Below are positions 1-9,561 of a stretch of 64,000 nucleotides of DNA, one piece after another (position 1 is the first letter of the stretch; the number at the start of each line of letters is the position of its first letter). The notes under the pieces are model-generated. The model was not told the origin of the DNA. It was given only the letters and a program-made list of their open reading frames with translations, and made no database searches. Position numbers and translations under genes: made by a program. The stretch is from Paenibacillus algicola. GTDB lineage: Bacteria; Bacillota; Bacilli; Paenibacillales; Paenibacillaceae. The DNA is taken from NCBI RefSeq assembly GCF_005577435.1, contig NZ_CP040396.1, positions 15,001-79,000 of the forward strand, written 5' to 3'.

Positions 1-1443
<1,443 letters not shown>

Positions 1444-1622
1444 ACAAGCTTTACGAAGTAAAGCTAGCTTCGGAAGCATTACGCTAATGATCAAACTAAC
1501 AACGCACATTCGTTTCGTATCTAGTTTTCAGGTGATCAAACATCTGAGCACACTGAGGGTGAATATCTAGGTTTGATATTTTCTCGCAGCGATTTTGAAG
1601 AGCTATGCTCCGAAAAATCATG
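1444..1622 (+). other. 23S-5S intergenic spacer
   Basis: About 180 bases separate the 23S 3' end from the 5S gene. I see no tRNA cloverleaf in it. It contains short inverted repeats such as CAGGTGATC...GATCAAACATCTG near 1530-1547 that could take part in rRNA processing. Confidence 0.7.
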
Positions 1623-1739
1623 TTTGGTGGTGATGGCGGAAGGGTTCCACGCGTACCCATCCCGAACACGAACGTTAAGCCTTCCAGCGCCGATGGTACT
1701 TGGACCGCAGGGTCCCGGGAGAGTAGGACGCCGCCAAGC
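1623..1739 (+). rRNA. 5S ribosomal RNA
   Basis: A 117-nt sequence starts TTTGGTGGTGATGGCGGAAG and ends GACGCCGCCAAGC. The two ends pair (TTTGGTGG with CCGCCAAG) to form helix I. The conserved loop CCCATCCCGAACACG and the AGAGTAGGACG segment are present. It is followed directly by an intrinsic terminator, with no tRNA genes trailing the operon. Confidence 0.97.
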
Positions 1740-1743
1740 GAAG

Positions 1744-1780
1744 AACCATCGTCGATGACATCGACGGTGGTTTTTATTTT
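1744..1780 (+). terminator. rRNA operon terminator
   Basis: A 13-bp stem (ACCATCGTCGATG with CATCGACGGTGGT, one G-T pair) has almost no loop and is followed by TTTTTATTTT. It lies 4 bases after the 5S gene. Confidence 0.9.
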
Positions 1781-2014
1781 GTCTGTTTCATCCGTGCTGG
1801 CAGAAACAGATGAAGATTTTGTTACCGAATCTTATGGGAAATCAGTATAATAGGAATAGTATAAAACAGGTCATACGTCATTTCCGTACATGCAGATATA
1901 TGTAATGTATAGGTTAAACGGTCTAGGATTACAGCCTATCCACCACTCAACATTCAAGATCAACATGGGAAGTCCGGTAATACATGTGGATGCGGCTGGG
2001 AAGGAGGTTATTTC

Positions 2015-2437
2015 ATGCGGAACAGCAGGATGCGTCTTGCAGGGGGGATTTGCGCAGGAGCAATTTTGCTGATGGGGTCTGGGTGTAGTATTTCGGACAA
2101 ACCTACATGGGAATCTTTTGATGGAGCTGCGAATGTGAAGTCGTTTCCGGTGCCTAAAGAAGCCAATCGAACAGAGCAGGCCAAGGGCACGGGGGAGCTT
2201 GATTATGTAAGATATGTTTTGCCAGGCCTGAAGGAAGATGAAAGTCTTCCCGAGCCTTATCTTGAAGAAATTAAATCATGGGGCTGGCAGGAGAAAGAAG
2301 ATCAGGAAGGCACATCACCGATTATTTTTGAAAAAGGAAAAAATATCGTCCACCTCACGGTACACGACGATTCATTGATAATTACGATACCGGCACCTGT
2401 TAAGAAAGAGCTGCAAGGGCTGGAAAGTAAGAAATAG
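2015..2437 (+). CDS. putative lipoprotein, unknown function
   Basis: The protein is 140 aa. A basic N-terminus and hydrophobic segment end at Cys24 (MGSGC), which looks like a type II signal peptide, though the lipobox is not canonical because Gly sits at -3. The rest is charged and hydrophilic with no motif I recognise, so a small cell-surface lipoprotein is an inference. The start is supported by AAGGAGG at 2001-2007, 7 bases upstream of the ATG. A TATAAT at 1846-1851 could be a -10 box, but its -35 is poor. It stands alone between the rRNA terminator and its own terminator. Confidence 0.75.
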   Translation: MRNSRMRLAGGICAGAILLMGSGCSISDKPTWESFDGAANVKSFPVPKEANRTEQAKGTGELDYVRYVLPGLKEDESLPEPYLEEIKSWGWQEKEDQEGTSPIIFEKGKNIVHLTVHDDSLIITIPAPVKKELQGLESKK

Positions 2438-2467
2438 ACCTTTATCCACATGGATAAAGGTCTTTTT
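2437..2467 (+). terminator. terminator of the lipoprotein gene
   Basis: A 12-bp perfect stem (GACCTTTATCCA with TGGATAAAGGTC), loop CA, is followed by TTTTT. It also separates the gene from the converging minus-strand membrane protein gene. Confidence 0.9.
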
Positions 2468-2473
2468 AATCGT

Positions 2474-2998
2474 TTATTGAGAATAGTAGGATACATCATC
2501 CGGTCCGAACTTCAGCATGCCGTCCTTATACTGCCGCGTTAACCGGTACCAGGCATAATAGCGCGGTCCTACCAGCCAGAGATGCCAAAAGTATGCTGAG
2601 ATTGTAAATGAAAGCGGAGACCAGAATGCCATCAATGCGATGAGAACGCACCCGATCCAGCTCGTATGCCATTGCACCTTGATAAATCGGAAGCTGCTGA
2701 CATGCTGCTCAGGCATATAACCGATCCAGGGTGCTTGGAGGCTAAACCGCCATTTACGCGAGGAGAGGGACCCGGTCAAATGCAGAACGGATCTGCCAAT
2801 GACAAATTGTATCCAAAAAATGAGCATGCCTGCCAGGAGAAAGAAAATAAAGCTGTCCCAGGAGAGGATGACCATTTGGGAAGCGACTGCAGCACAGGGA
2901 AGGAGAAGGTAGGTAGTCCACATCCAGCGGGGGAATGTGATTTTTTTGAGCAGTCGGTATTGATAAAAAGTCGCTTTCTGATGAGATTGATCGGCCAT
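2474..2998 (-). CDS. small multi-pass membrane protein, unknown function
   Basis: About 174 aa, rich in Trp, Phe and Tyr. Hydrophobic stretches near residues 30-45, 47-70 and 115-145 suggest three or four transmembrane helices, with charged ends on both sides. I do not recognise a family. The start is ambiguous. The Shine-Dalgarno AAAGGAGGG lies 3 bases before a GTG at 3007 and 12 bases before the ATG at 2998; the ATG was chosen, and the GTG would add three residues. It converges on the lipoprotein gene. Confidence 0.65.
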   Translation of the reverse strand: MADQSHQKATFYQYRLLKKITFPRWMWTTYLLLPCAAVASQMVILSWDSFIFFLLAGMLIFWIQFVIGRSVLHLTGSLSSRKWRFSLQAPWIGYMPEQHVSSFRFIKVQWHTSWIGCVLIALMAFWSPLSFTISAYFWHLWLVGPRYYAWYRLTRQYKDGMLKFGPDDVSYYSQ

Positions 2999-3166
2999 CG
3001 TGCTCACGGCCCTCCTTTAGTAGCTTCGATAGAAAAGAGTATGTACTTGTTTTATCGGCTGGCAATGAAATTTTGTGAAGATTTGTAGGTACAGACACCC
3101 TTCGCCAGGCACTACACATAGTATATGTTGAAAAGGGCATAAATGGAAATCACAACCTATGAAAAG

Positions 3167-3196
3167 GTTTAAAATACTAGAAAACCTGTCATACTA
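3167..3196 (+). promoter_or_regulatory. candidate forespore (sigma-G/sigma-F) promoter of csfB
   Basis: A -10 element CATACTA (3190-3196) fits the sigma-G consensus CATNHTA. An 18-bp spacer separates it from GTTTA (3167-3171), which fits the sigma-F -35 GYWTA. The distance to the Shine-Dalgarno and start at 3226 is normal. Confidence 0.5.
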
Positions 3197-3225
3197 ATAG
3201 TAAATCAATGGAGGTGGGTTGGCTC

Positions 3226-3405
3226 ATGGAAGAGATGGCGGGACAAGTGTGCATCGTATGCAGCCAGATCAAGCAGGAGGGAATCACGATTGTTTCTCAG
3301 TTCGTCTGTGAAGATTGTGAGTCCGAAATCGTGCATACGAACGCAGAGGATGCGAAGTATCAGTACTTTATTCATCGTTTGAAGCAAATTGCTGTAACAC
3401 ATTGA
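3226..3405 (+). CDS. csfB: anti-sigma-G factor Gin
   Basis: The 59-aa protein has two zinc-binding CxxC pairs (CIVC near residue 9, CEDC near residue 30) and the Gin pattern of a short basic helix after the second pair. In B. subtilis Gin/CsfB binds sigma-G, preventing premature activity, and also affects sigma-E. The start was moved from an upstream in-frame ATG (3208) to 3226 because GGAGGTGG at 3210-3217 is well placed only for the latter. The position after an rRNA operon and before yaaO-tmk matches B. subtilis. A forespore-type promoter lies upstream and a terminator follows. Confidence 0.88.
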   Translation: MEEMAGQVCIVCSQIKQEGITIVSQFVCEDCESEIVHTNAEDAKYQYFIHRLKQIAVTH

Positions 3406-3429
3406 GGCCTTTGGGGGCCTTTTTTTATT
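3405..3429 (+). terminator. csfB terminator
   Basis: A short hairpin AGGCC...GGCCT is followed by a run of seven T. Confidence 0.75.
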
Positions 3430-3523
3430 GAGTGTAAATATCCGGTCTTCATGAGGCATAGGCGTGAGAAGCATTTTACGTTAGAATAGAGGTAGTTAAA
3501 CCAGGCTTGGAAGGATTAAGACG

Positions 3524-5410
3524 ATGTCGATAGAGTACAAGGATGCTCAACTACGAAATAAAGAGAGTGCCCCCTTATGGGAGGCTTTGCAGAATTACCG
3601 CCAGAAGGGAAGAGCCTCGTTTCATGTGCCGGGACATAAGAACGGAAAGGCCTATATGGGGGTGACTGGGGCTGATCTATTGATGGATGTCCTTTCTGTC
3701 GATGTGACAGAGATTACGGGAACCGATGATTTGCATCAGCCGGACGGTGTTATTTTGGAAGCACAACGACTAGCTGCGGATTGCTTTGGGGCGGAGGAGA
3801 GTTTTTTTCTGGTGGGGGGAAGTACGGTCGGTAATCTGGCGATGATTCTGACGGTATGCGCGCAGCCTGGGGATTTGATTCTGGTTCAGCGCAATGTGCA
3901 CAAGTCAGTGCTGAACGGACTGATGCTCGCAGGAGCACAGGCTGTTTTTCTGGATCCGGAGGTGGATGCAGGGAGCGGTCTGGCTATTGCCCCGTCGCTG
4001 GCAGCAGGGAGTGCTGCGCTGTCTGCCTACCCAAAGGCCAAGGGTGTGCTGCTGACGATGCCCAATTATTATGGTATGGGTACGGATCTGACGGCATGGA
4101 GCGAGCTTTGTCATGCGGCGGGGATCCCTTTGCTGGTGGATGAAGCACATGGCGCACATTATGGCCAGCATCCTGATCTGCCTCGGCACGCCTTGTCATG
4201 CGGAGCAGATGTCGTTGTGCAGTCGACGCACAAAATGCTTGCCGCCATGACGATGGGCGCCATGCTGCACGTGCAGGGACCGCGGTTGGACCGCGCCCTG
4301 CTGCGCCAGCGCCTCGCCATGGTGCAAAGCTCGAGCCCATCCTATCCGGTAATGGGCTCGCTCGATCTGGCCCGGCGCCTGATCCATGCGCAGGGCCCAA
4401 GTGCCTTCACGGCGGGGCTCGCCGCCGTGAACACCTTCAAGCGCGGCCTCGCACAGCTGCCGCGCCTGGGGCTGCTGCAGCCGCCGCAGCCCCGCACCCC
4501 CGCCGCCGCAAGCGCGGCCGGCGGACAAGACCCGCCGCCGCAAGCTGGGCCGGCGGCGTACACGCATCAGGACCCCTTCAAAGCGGTCATATATGACCGC
4601 ACGGGGGCCCTGAGCGGCTTTGCACTTCAGCGCGCGCTAGAGGAGCGCGGCTGTGTGCCGGAGATGAGCGACGAGCATCACGTCGTTCTGCTCTTTACGC
4701 TTGGCTCCACGGAGGAGGATGCCAAGCACCTCTTACAGGCTCTGCAGCATATGGTGGAGGAAGACCTGGGCGAACAGCCAGCAGACTCCAATGAGGAGCC
4801 CGATCAGCTCAGCTCGTCTGACTCCTCACCTCTGGTGCAGTCGCCGCAGGAGCTGCAACGGACAGACTCCAATGAGGAGCCCGATCAGATCAGTTCAGCT
4901 GACTCCTCACCTCCGGTGCAGTCGCCGCAGGAACTGCAACGGCTAGACTCCAATGAGGAGCCCGTTCAGATCAGTTCGGCTGCGCCCTCACCTCCGGTGC
5001 AGTCGCCGCAGGAGCTGCAACGGACAGACTCCAATGAGGAGCCCGATCAGATCAGTTCGGCTGACTCCTCACCTCAACTTAGGCACCCGGCGACTCACGA
5101 TGTTTCCACGTGGAACATTTTTGAAGCCCAAAGCTATAGTGAGCCGGTGGCATTTCATCTGGGCACACTGGATCCGAAGGAACTGACAGCCTTGCCGCCG
5201 GAGCAGTGTGCTGGAGAGATTGCCGGAGAGACGATCGTCCCATACCCGCCAGGAATTCCGCTGCTGTATGCGGGGGAGCGGATTACCCCGAAGCAGGCGA
5301 AGCGGCTTGTCCGGTTAAAAGATCTAGGAGCGAAATGCCAAGGTGCGGCGGATCCGGCACTGCGCACCATCCTAGTGCGAAATACTTCAGGAAAGCAGGT
5401 TACGTCATGA
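3524..5410 (+). CDS. yaaO: PLP-dependent Orn/Lys/Arg decarboxylase family protein (YaaO type) with internal repeats
   Basis: The 628-aa protein has an N-terminal PLP fold with DEAHG at residues 206-210 and the Schiff-base motif STHK (Lys237). A C-terminal domain contains VPYPPGIPLLYAGE, typical of this decarboxylase group. The expected product would decarboxylate a basic amino acid to a polyamine precursor, but substrate cannot be read from sequence. It is about 150 residues longer than B. subtilis YaaO. The extra length is a GC-rich Pro/Ala linker (about 323-346) and 3.6 copies of a 27-residue acidic repeat from residue 421. Shine-Dalgarno GGAAGGA precedes the ATG by 8 bases. It overlaps tmk by ATGA. 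Confidence 0.88.
   Translation: MSIEYKDAQLRNKESAPLWEALQNYRQKGRASFHVPGHKNGKAYMGVTGADLLMDVLSVDVTEITGTDDLHQPDGVILEAQRLAADCFGAEESFFLVGGSTVGNLAMILTVCAQPGDLILVQRNVHKSVLNGLMLAGAQAVFLDPEVDAGSGLAIAPSLAAGSAALSAYPKAKGVLLTMPNYYGMGTDLTAWSELCHAAGIPLLVDEAHGAHYGQHPDLPRHALSCGADVVVQSTHKMLAAMTMGAMLHVQGPRLDRALLRQRLAMVQSSSPSYPVMGSLDLARRLIHAQGPSAFTAGLAAVNTFKRGLAQLPRLGLLQPPQPRTPAAASAAGGQDPPPQAGPAAYTHQDPFKAVIYDRTGALSGFALQRALEERGCVPEMSDEHHVVLLFTLGSTEEDAKHLLQALQHMVEEDLGEQPADSNEEPDQLSSSDSSPLVQSPQELQRTDSNEEPDQISSADSSPPVQSPQELQRLDSNEEPVQISSAAPSPPVQSPQELQRTDSNEEPDQISSADSSPQLRHPATHDVSTWNIFEAQSYSEPVAFHLGTLDPKELTALPPEQCAGEIAGETIVPYPPGIPLLYAGERITPKQAKRLVRLKDLGAKCQGAADPALRTILVRNTSGKQVTS
4784..5074 (+). repeat. 81-bp in-frame tandem repeat array, about 3.6 copies
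   Basis: Units begin at 4784, 4865, 4946 and 5027, each with GACTCCAATGAGGAGCCC, and copies differ by only a few bases. Each unit encodes 27 residues starting DSNEEPDQISSADSSP and ending QSPQELQR. The fourth copy is truncated after about 48 bases. The array lies between the catalytic part and the C-terminal domain of the decarboxylase and keeps the reading frame. Confidence 0.95.
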
Positions 5411-6048
5411 ACCGCAAACCCATGTTTATTACGATTGAGGGAGGTGAGGGCTCCGGAAAAACAACGATGGTTGGCCGTTTAGCAGCTTATTTTCAAAACC
5501 ATTCCATTCCTTATTTAATCACCAGAGAGCCCGGAGGCATCGAGATTGCGGAGAAGATACGATCACTCATCCTGGATCCCAGCCATACAGAGATGGATGC
5601 CCGGACCGAGGCACTGTTGTATGCAGCCGCCAGAAGGCAGCATCTCGTCGAGAAGGTAGAGCCAGCCTTAGCCAACGGTCTGACCGTACTATGTGATCGC
5701 TTCGTAGATAGCAGTCTGGTATATCAAGGCCTTGGACGAGGGATCGGGATGGAAGAGGTATGGAGACTGAACCAGTTTGCTATTGAAGACCGCATGCCGG
5801 ATCTGACACTGCTGCTCGATCTGGACCCGGAGACCGGACTGTCGCGCATTGCAGCCAATGAAGAGCGTGAGTACAACCGCCTGGATATGGAAAGCCTTGA
5901 ATTTCACCGCAAGGTGAGGGAAGGGTATCGACAGGTGGCGCAGAGAGATCCGGAACGAATCCGGATTATTGATGCATCCAGGCCGCCGGCCCTCGTTGAA
6001 AAAGAGCTCATACGAGCGCTGGAAAGCACAGTATTAAAGGGTTTTTGA
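5407..6048 (+). CDS. tmk: thymidylate kinase
   Basis: It phosphorylates dTMP to dTDP for DNA synthesis. The 213-aa protein shows a P-loop GGEGSGKTT (Lys18), the DRF motif (VLCDRFVDSS) that binds the substrate, and a TREPGG segment. Length matches the family. The ATG at 5407 overlaps the decarboxylase stop (ATGA), so the two genes are probably translationally coupled. A longer in-frame extension upstream lies inside the decarboxylase and was rejected. Confidence 0.97.
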   Translation: MNRKPMFITIEGGEGSGKTTMVGRLAAYFQNHSIPYLITREPGGIEIAEKIRSLILDPSHTEMDARTEALLYAAARRQHLVEKVEPALANGLTVLCDRFVDSSLVYQGLGRGIGMEEVWRLNQFAIEDRMPDLTLLLDLDPETGLSRIAANEEREYNRLDMESLEFHRKVREGYRQVAQRDPERIRIIDASRPPALVEKELIRALESTVLKGF

Positions 6049-6101
6049 TCAGCTTTGTCAAATAATAAACATACGGCTTCTAAACATGCCGATATTAATA
6101 A

Positions 6102-6446
<345 letters not shown>

Positions 6447-6475
6447 TCTGCACCTGATGTCTCGACGAACAGCCC

Positions 6476-6567
6476 GCTGCCGAGTATAAAGAGGGAATGC
6501 TTCAATCGGAAGGCTTGCATGAGAACCGCACGCGGCTTTCTTGTTCTCGTTCAATATACTCGGCAGC
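6476..6567. repeat. structured inverted-repeat element (candidate ncRNA or MITE-like)
   Basis: Perfect 13-bp terminal inverted repeats, GCTGCCGAGTATA (6476-6488) and TATACTCGGCAGC (6555-6567), enclose two further hairpins: ATGCTTC...GAA...GCAT (6497-6520) and GAGAAC...GTTCTC (6521-6548). Folded, it would make a three-way junction. There is no T-run, so it is not a simple terminator. It lies between darA and yaaR. Confidence 0.6.
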
Positions 6568-6676
6568 TGATGATGAGATGATGAAGCTGGGCGGATTACA
6601 CCCTTCAACGGGTAGCTATATGTAAGAAAGGCTCCTGGAGCTATAAGAAATGATACCCCAAAAGGCGGTGAATGGC

Positions 6677-7120
6677 ATGAAAATCAATCCAGGCTTTCGA
6701 CCTCTAAAAAGCGAGCTGACCACTGCGGACAATAATGCCAAGCCGGTGCAGCAGAAATCCTTCTCGGATATTATGTACCAGCAGGGAGAAAAGGCTACGA
6801 ATGAGGAATTAAGCCGGCAGATGCGGGAAATTGCAATGCAGGGCGAGCGCCTGGCGAGAGTCATGACGATCCGCGAATTAAAGGCCTACCGATTCATGGT
6901 GAAGCGATTTCTGGAAGAAACCGTCCGCCGGGGCGTAAAGATGAAGGAAACCCGCGGGTGGGACCGCCGGGGAAGAAGCAAGCGTTACAACGTAATTGAT
7001 GAGATTGATTCCCTGCTGCTGGCGATGGCAGACGAGCTGCTGGAGAGTGAGCAGGGCAAGATTGAGCTGTTGAGCAAGATCGGAGAAATCCGCGGAATGC
7101 TTATTAATTTAGCTTTTTAG
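6677..7120 (+). CDS. yaaR: YaaR family protein (DUF327)
   Basis: The 147-aa protein is soluble, helical and charged. It contains the family-like segment RELKAYRFMVKRFLEETV followed by RRGRSKRYNVIDEIDSLL. Function is not established; the family is conserved next to darA and holB. The start at 6677 follows AAAGGCGGTG and gives the usual family length. An ATG at 6650 with a GGAG upstream is an alternative that would add nine residues. Confidence 0.85.
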   Translation: MKINPGFRPLKSELTTADNNAKPVQQKSFSDIMYQQGEKATNEELSRQMREIAMQGERLARVMTIRELKAYRFMVKRFLEETVRRGVKMKETRGWDRRGRSKRYNVIDEIDSLLLAMADELLESEQGKIELLSKIGEIRGMLINLAF

Positions 7121-7176
7121 CATGCATGCCATCCATAAAGGTTTGGCAGTAGATGAATGGGAAAGTGAGAGGACTT

Positions 7177-8160
7177 ATGTCTTTTAACGATATATTGGGG
7201 CAGGAGGCTGCCAAGCAGCTGCTTCAAAATGCCATGCGGCGCAAGGCCATCAGTCACGCTTATTTGTTCAGCGGGCCCACGGGTGCGGGACAGCTGGAGA
7301 TGGCCGTGATGTTTGCAAAAGCGCTCTTTTGTACAGAGGAGAGTGATGATGCCTGCGGCAAGTGCCTGGAGTGCCGGAAGGTCGATCATGGCAACCATCC
7401 GGATCTGACGATGATCTCGCCGGATGGCGCCAGCATAAAGATTGACCAAATCCGCGAGCTTCAGCGGATTTTTTCATACCGCTCGCAGCAGAATCATCCC
7501 AAGGTTTATATTATCGAGCATGCTGACAAAATGACGGTTCAAGCCGCCAACAGCCTGCTGAAATTTCTGGAAGAGCCGCAGCTGCCTGCCGTGGCCATTT
7601 TGATCGCCGAGAATGGACAGGCACTGCTGCCTACGATTCAATCCCGGGTGCAGAAGGTCCCTTTCAGGGCGCTGGATTCCGCGATGATGGAACAGGTGCT
7701 GATTGCTGAGGAATATCCTGCAGCCCTTGTCCGGTGCGCCGTTCATCTGGCCTCCGGATTAGAGGGCTGCAGAGCAATTTTAAATGAGAATTGGTTTGCA
7801 GAAATTAGAAACGTAATGTTACAATTAGGGAAGGAGTCTGTGAACCGCTCCGGCATGGCTATGATCACAGCAAGCCAGAAGGTGTTCAGAACCGGACTCT
7901 CGGAGCATTTGGACATGCTCTTCAGCCTGTTTCATTTATGGTTTAAAGACATGATCAATGTCCAGTACGGCAGGCAGGATTGCCTCGTTTTTATAGATCA
8001 GGCTGAGTTCATCACCGGTCATGCTTCAGCCCGTAGCACATCACAATGGGTCTCCTGCATGGATTTGGCCGCAGAGTGTCAGAAGAAATTACGCTACAAC
8101 GTCAACGGACAGCTCTGTCTCGAGCAATTGTTATTGGGGATGGGCGAAGCTCCGGCGTGA
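7177..8160 (+). CDS. holB: DNA polymerase III delta' subunit
   Basis: A clamp-loader subunit of about 327 aa with an AAA+ fold. It has a zinc module (CGKCLECRKVDHGNHPD, residues about 60-80), the segment SIKIDQIRELQ and the sensor region NSLLKFLEEP. The Walker A equivalent is SGPTGAGQ, where Gln replaces the catalytic Lys, so this subunit probably does not hydrolyse ATP, as known for E. coli delta'. The start MSFNDILG at 7177 fits the family. GAGAGGA is only 3 bases upstream, and an in-frame ATG at 7153 is an alternative. Confidence 0.93.
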   Translation: MSFNDILGQEAAKQLLQNAMRRKAISHAYLFSGPTGAGQLEMAVMFAKALFCTEESDDACGKCLECRKVDHGNHPDLTMISPDGASIKIDQIRELQRIFSYRSQQNHPKVYIIEHADKMTVQAANSLLKFLEEPQLPAVAILIAENGQALLPTIQSRVQKVPFRALDSAMMEQVLIAEEYPAALVRCAVHLASGLEGCRAILNENWFAEIRNVMLQLGKESVNRSGMAMITASQKVFRTGLSEHLDMLFSLFHLWFKDMINVQYGRQDCLVFIDQAEFITGHASARSTSQWVSCMDLAAECQKKLRYNVNGQLCLEQLLLGMGEAPA

Positions 8161-8217
8161 GATTACCCCATACACCCGTAAGGGCCAATAGGCAAGGCTA
8201 ACAAGGGGGTTAATTTT

Positions 8218-9018
8218 TTGTACAGCGTAGTGGGTGTCCGCTTTAAGAAAGCGGGCAAGGTATATTATTTTGATCCGCTGGATCTTCCCGTAGAGAAGGA
8301 ACAATGTGTCATTGTAGAAACTGCTCGGGGGATTGAATACGGACATGTAGTGATTGGCAAGAAAGAGGTTCAGGAATGTGATGTGGTGCTTCCTCTGAAG
8401 AAAGTGATCCGCATCGCCGGCGACAACGATGCTAAGGTGGTCGATGAGAACAAGCTGGCGGCGAAGGATGCCTTCACGACCTGTTTAAATAAAATCCGGG
8501 ATCACGGACTGAAGATGAAGCTGGTGGATGTGGAATTCACCTTTGACCGCAACAAGATTATTTTTTACTTTACAGCTGAAGGGCGCGTAGACTTCCGGGA
8601 GCTGGTGAAGGATTTGGCAGGCATTTTCCGCACTCGAATTGAGCTTCGCCAGATTGGCGTACGTGACGAGGCGAAGATGCTGGGCGGTCTGGGACCTTGC
8701 GGACGAGTGCTTTGCTGCTCCTCTTGGCTGGGTGATTTCGAGCCCGTATCGATCAAGATGGCCAAGGATCAGAGCTTGTCGCTGAACCCGACGAAGATTT
8801 CCGGTCTTTGCGGAAGATTAATGTGCTGCTTGAAGTTTGAGCATGATAACTATGAAAGCAGCAAGGAAGAGCTGCCTTCTGTGGGCAAGCTTGTCGTAAC
8901 CTCGCTCGGAGACGGGAAGGTTGTCGGCGTGAACGCAGATAAACGAACCGTACATGTACAGCTGTTCGAGATTGGCAAGGTTAAGGAGCTTCCGCTGGAT
9001 GACGTGGTCATCAAGTAG
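8218..9018 (+). CDS. ricT: PSP1-domain protein RicT (YaaT)
   Basis: The 266-aa protein starts at TTG and carries the PSP1 C-terminal domain with paired cysteine motifs GPCGRVLCCSSWL and CGRLMCCLKFE. In B. subtilis RicT forms the iron-sulfur RicAFT complex, which promotes RNase Y-dependent mRNA maturation and affects Spo0A phosphorylation, competence and biofilm formation. The cysteine motifs agree with cluster binding. GGGGG upstream serves as ribosome site. It sits between holB and yabA as in Bacillus. Confidence 0.93.
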   Translation: MYSVVGVRFKKAGKVYYFDPLDLPVEKEQCVIVETARGIEYGHVVIGKKEVQECDVVLPLKKVIRIAGDNDAKVVDENKLAAKDAFTTCLNKIRDHGLKMKLVDVEFTFDRNKIIFYFTAEGRVDFRELVKDLAGIFRTRIELRQIGVRDEAKMLGGLGPCGRVLCCSSWLGDFEPVSIKMAKDQSLSLNPTKISGLCGRLMCCLKFEHDNYESSKEELPSVGKLVVTSLGDGKVVGVNADKRTVHVQLFEIGKVKELPLDDVVIK

Positions 9019-9049
9019 ACTATAGAATGGTTACTTTCGGGGTGTAATC

Positions 9050-9421
9050 TTGGAGAAGAACAACATTTTTACGCGCATTCAAGAGATGGAGTCCCAGCTG
9101 GGGCATATGAACAGTGAACTGGGTGAGCTGAAGCAGATCATCAAGGAGCTGCTGGAGGATAACCATCGTCTCGGCCTGGAAAATGAACAGCTCCGCAAGG
9201 TGCTGAAGAGAGAGGTTCAGCCGGCAGACCCTGCAGCCTCCGCTTCCTCGACATCCAAATCCCGGGCTGCTGTGCAGGCAGGCGCGGAGGATATGGTTGG
9301 AGAGGGATATGATAATCTGGCGCGCTTGTATCATGAGGGCTTTCATATTTGCAATGTCTATTACGGACATCTGCGAACCGAAGGCGATTGTCTATTCTGT
9401 CTGTCGTTCCTGAATAAGTGA
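9050..9421 (+). CDS. yabA: initiation control protein YabA
   Basis: The 123-aa protein has an N-terminal leucine-zipper coiled coil (residues about 5-55), a variable Ala/Ser linker and a conserved C-terminal zinc domain (FHICNVYYG...[12 protein letters not shown]). YabA tethers DnaA to the DnaN clamp and limits replication re-initiation. The start is TTG at 9050 after GGGGTG. A strong terminator follows. Confidence 0.94.
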   Translation: MEKNNIFTRIQEMESQLGHMNSELGELKQIIKELLEDNHRLGLENEQLRKVLKREVQPADPAASASSTSKSRAAVQAGAEDMVGEGYDNLARLYHEGFHICNVYYGHLRTEGDCLFCLSFLNK

Positions 9422-9475
9422 CAGCTAATGTCAGCCGTAGAGTATAACCGTCATTACTATATACAAGAGATCCAA

Positions 9476-9515
9476 CAAGCCGTAGGAGGGTACAGATGCC
9501 TACGGCTTTTTTTGT
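9476..9515 (+). terminator. terminator after yabA
   Basis: An 11-bp stem CAAGCCGTAGG...CCTACGGCTT is followed by seven T. Confidence 0.9.
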
Positions 9516-9561
9516 AATCTGTATTCCGCGGAGGTTTAAAGTTAAATTAGAGAAGGAATGA

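Noticed and set aside
1605..1850. ORFs over the 5S rRNA gene and its terminator
   Set aside because: They coincide with structural RNA and a terminator.
4784..5074. CRISPR-like array
   Set aside because: Repeats are contiguous 81-bp units without unique spacers and are translated in frame; no cas genes nearby.
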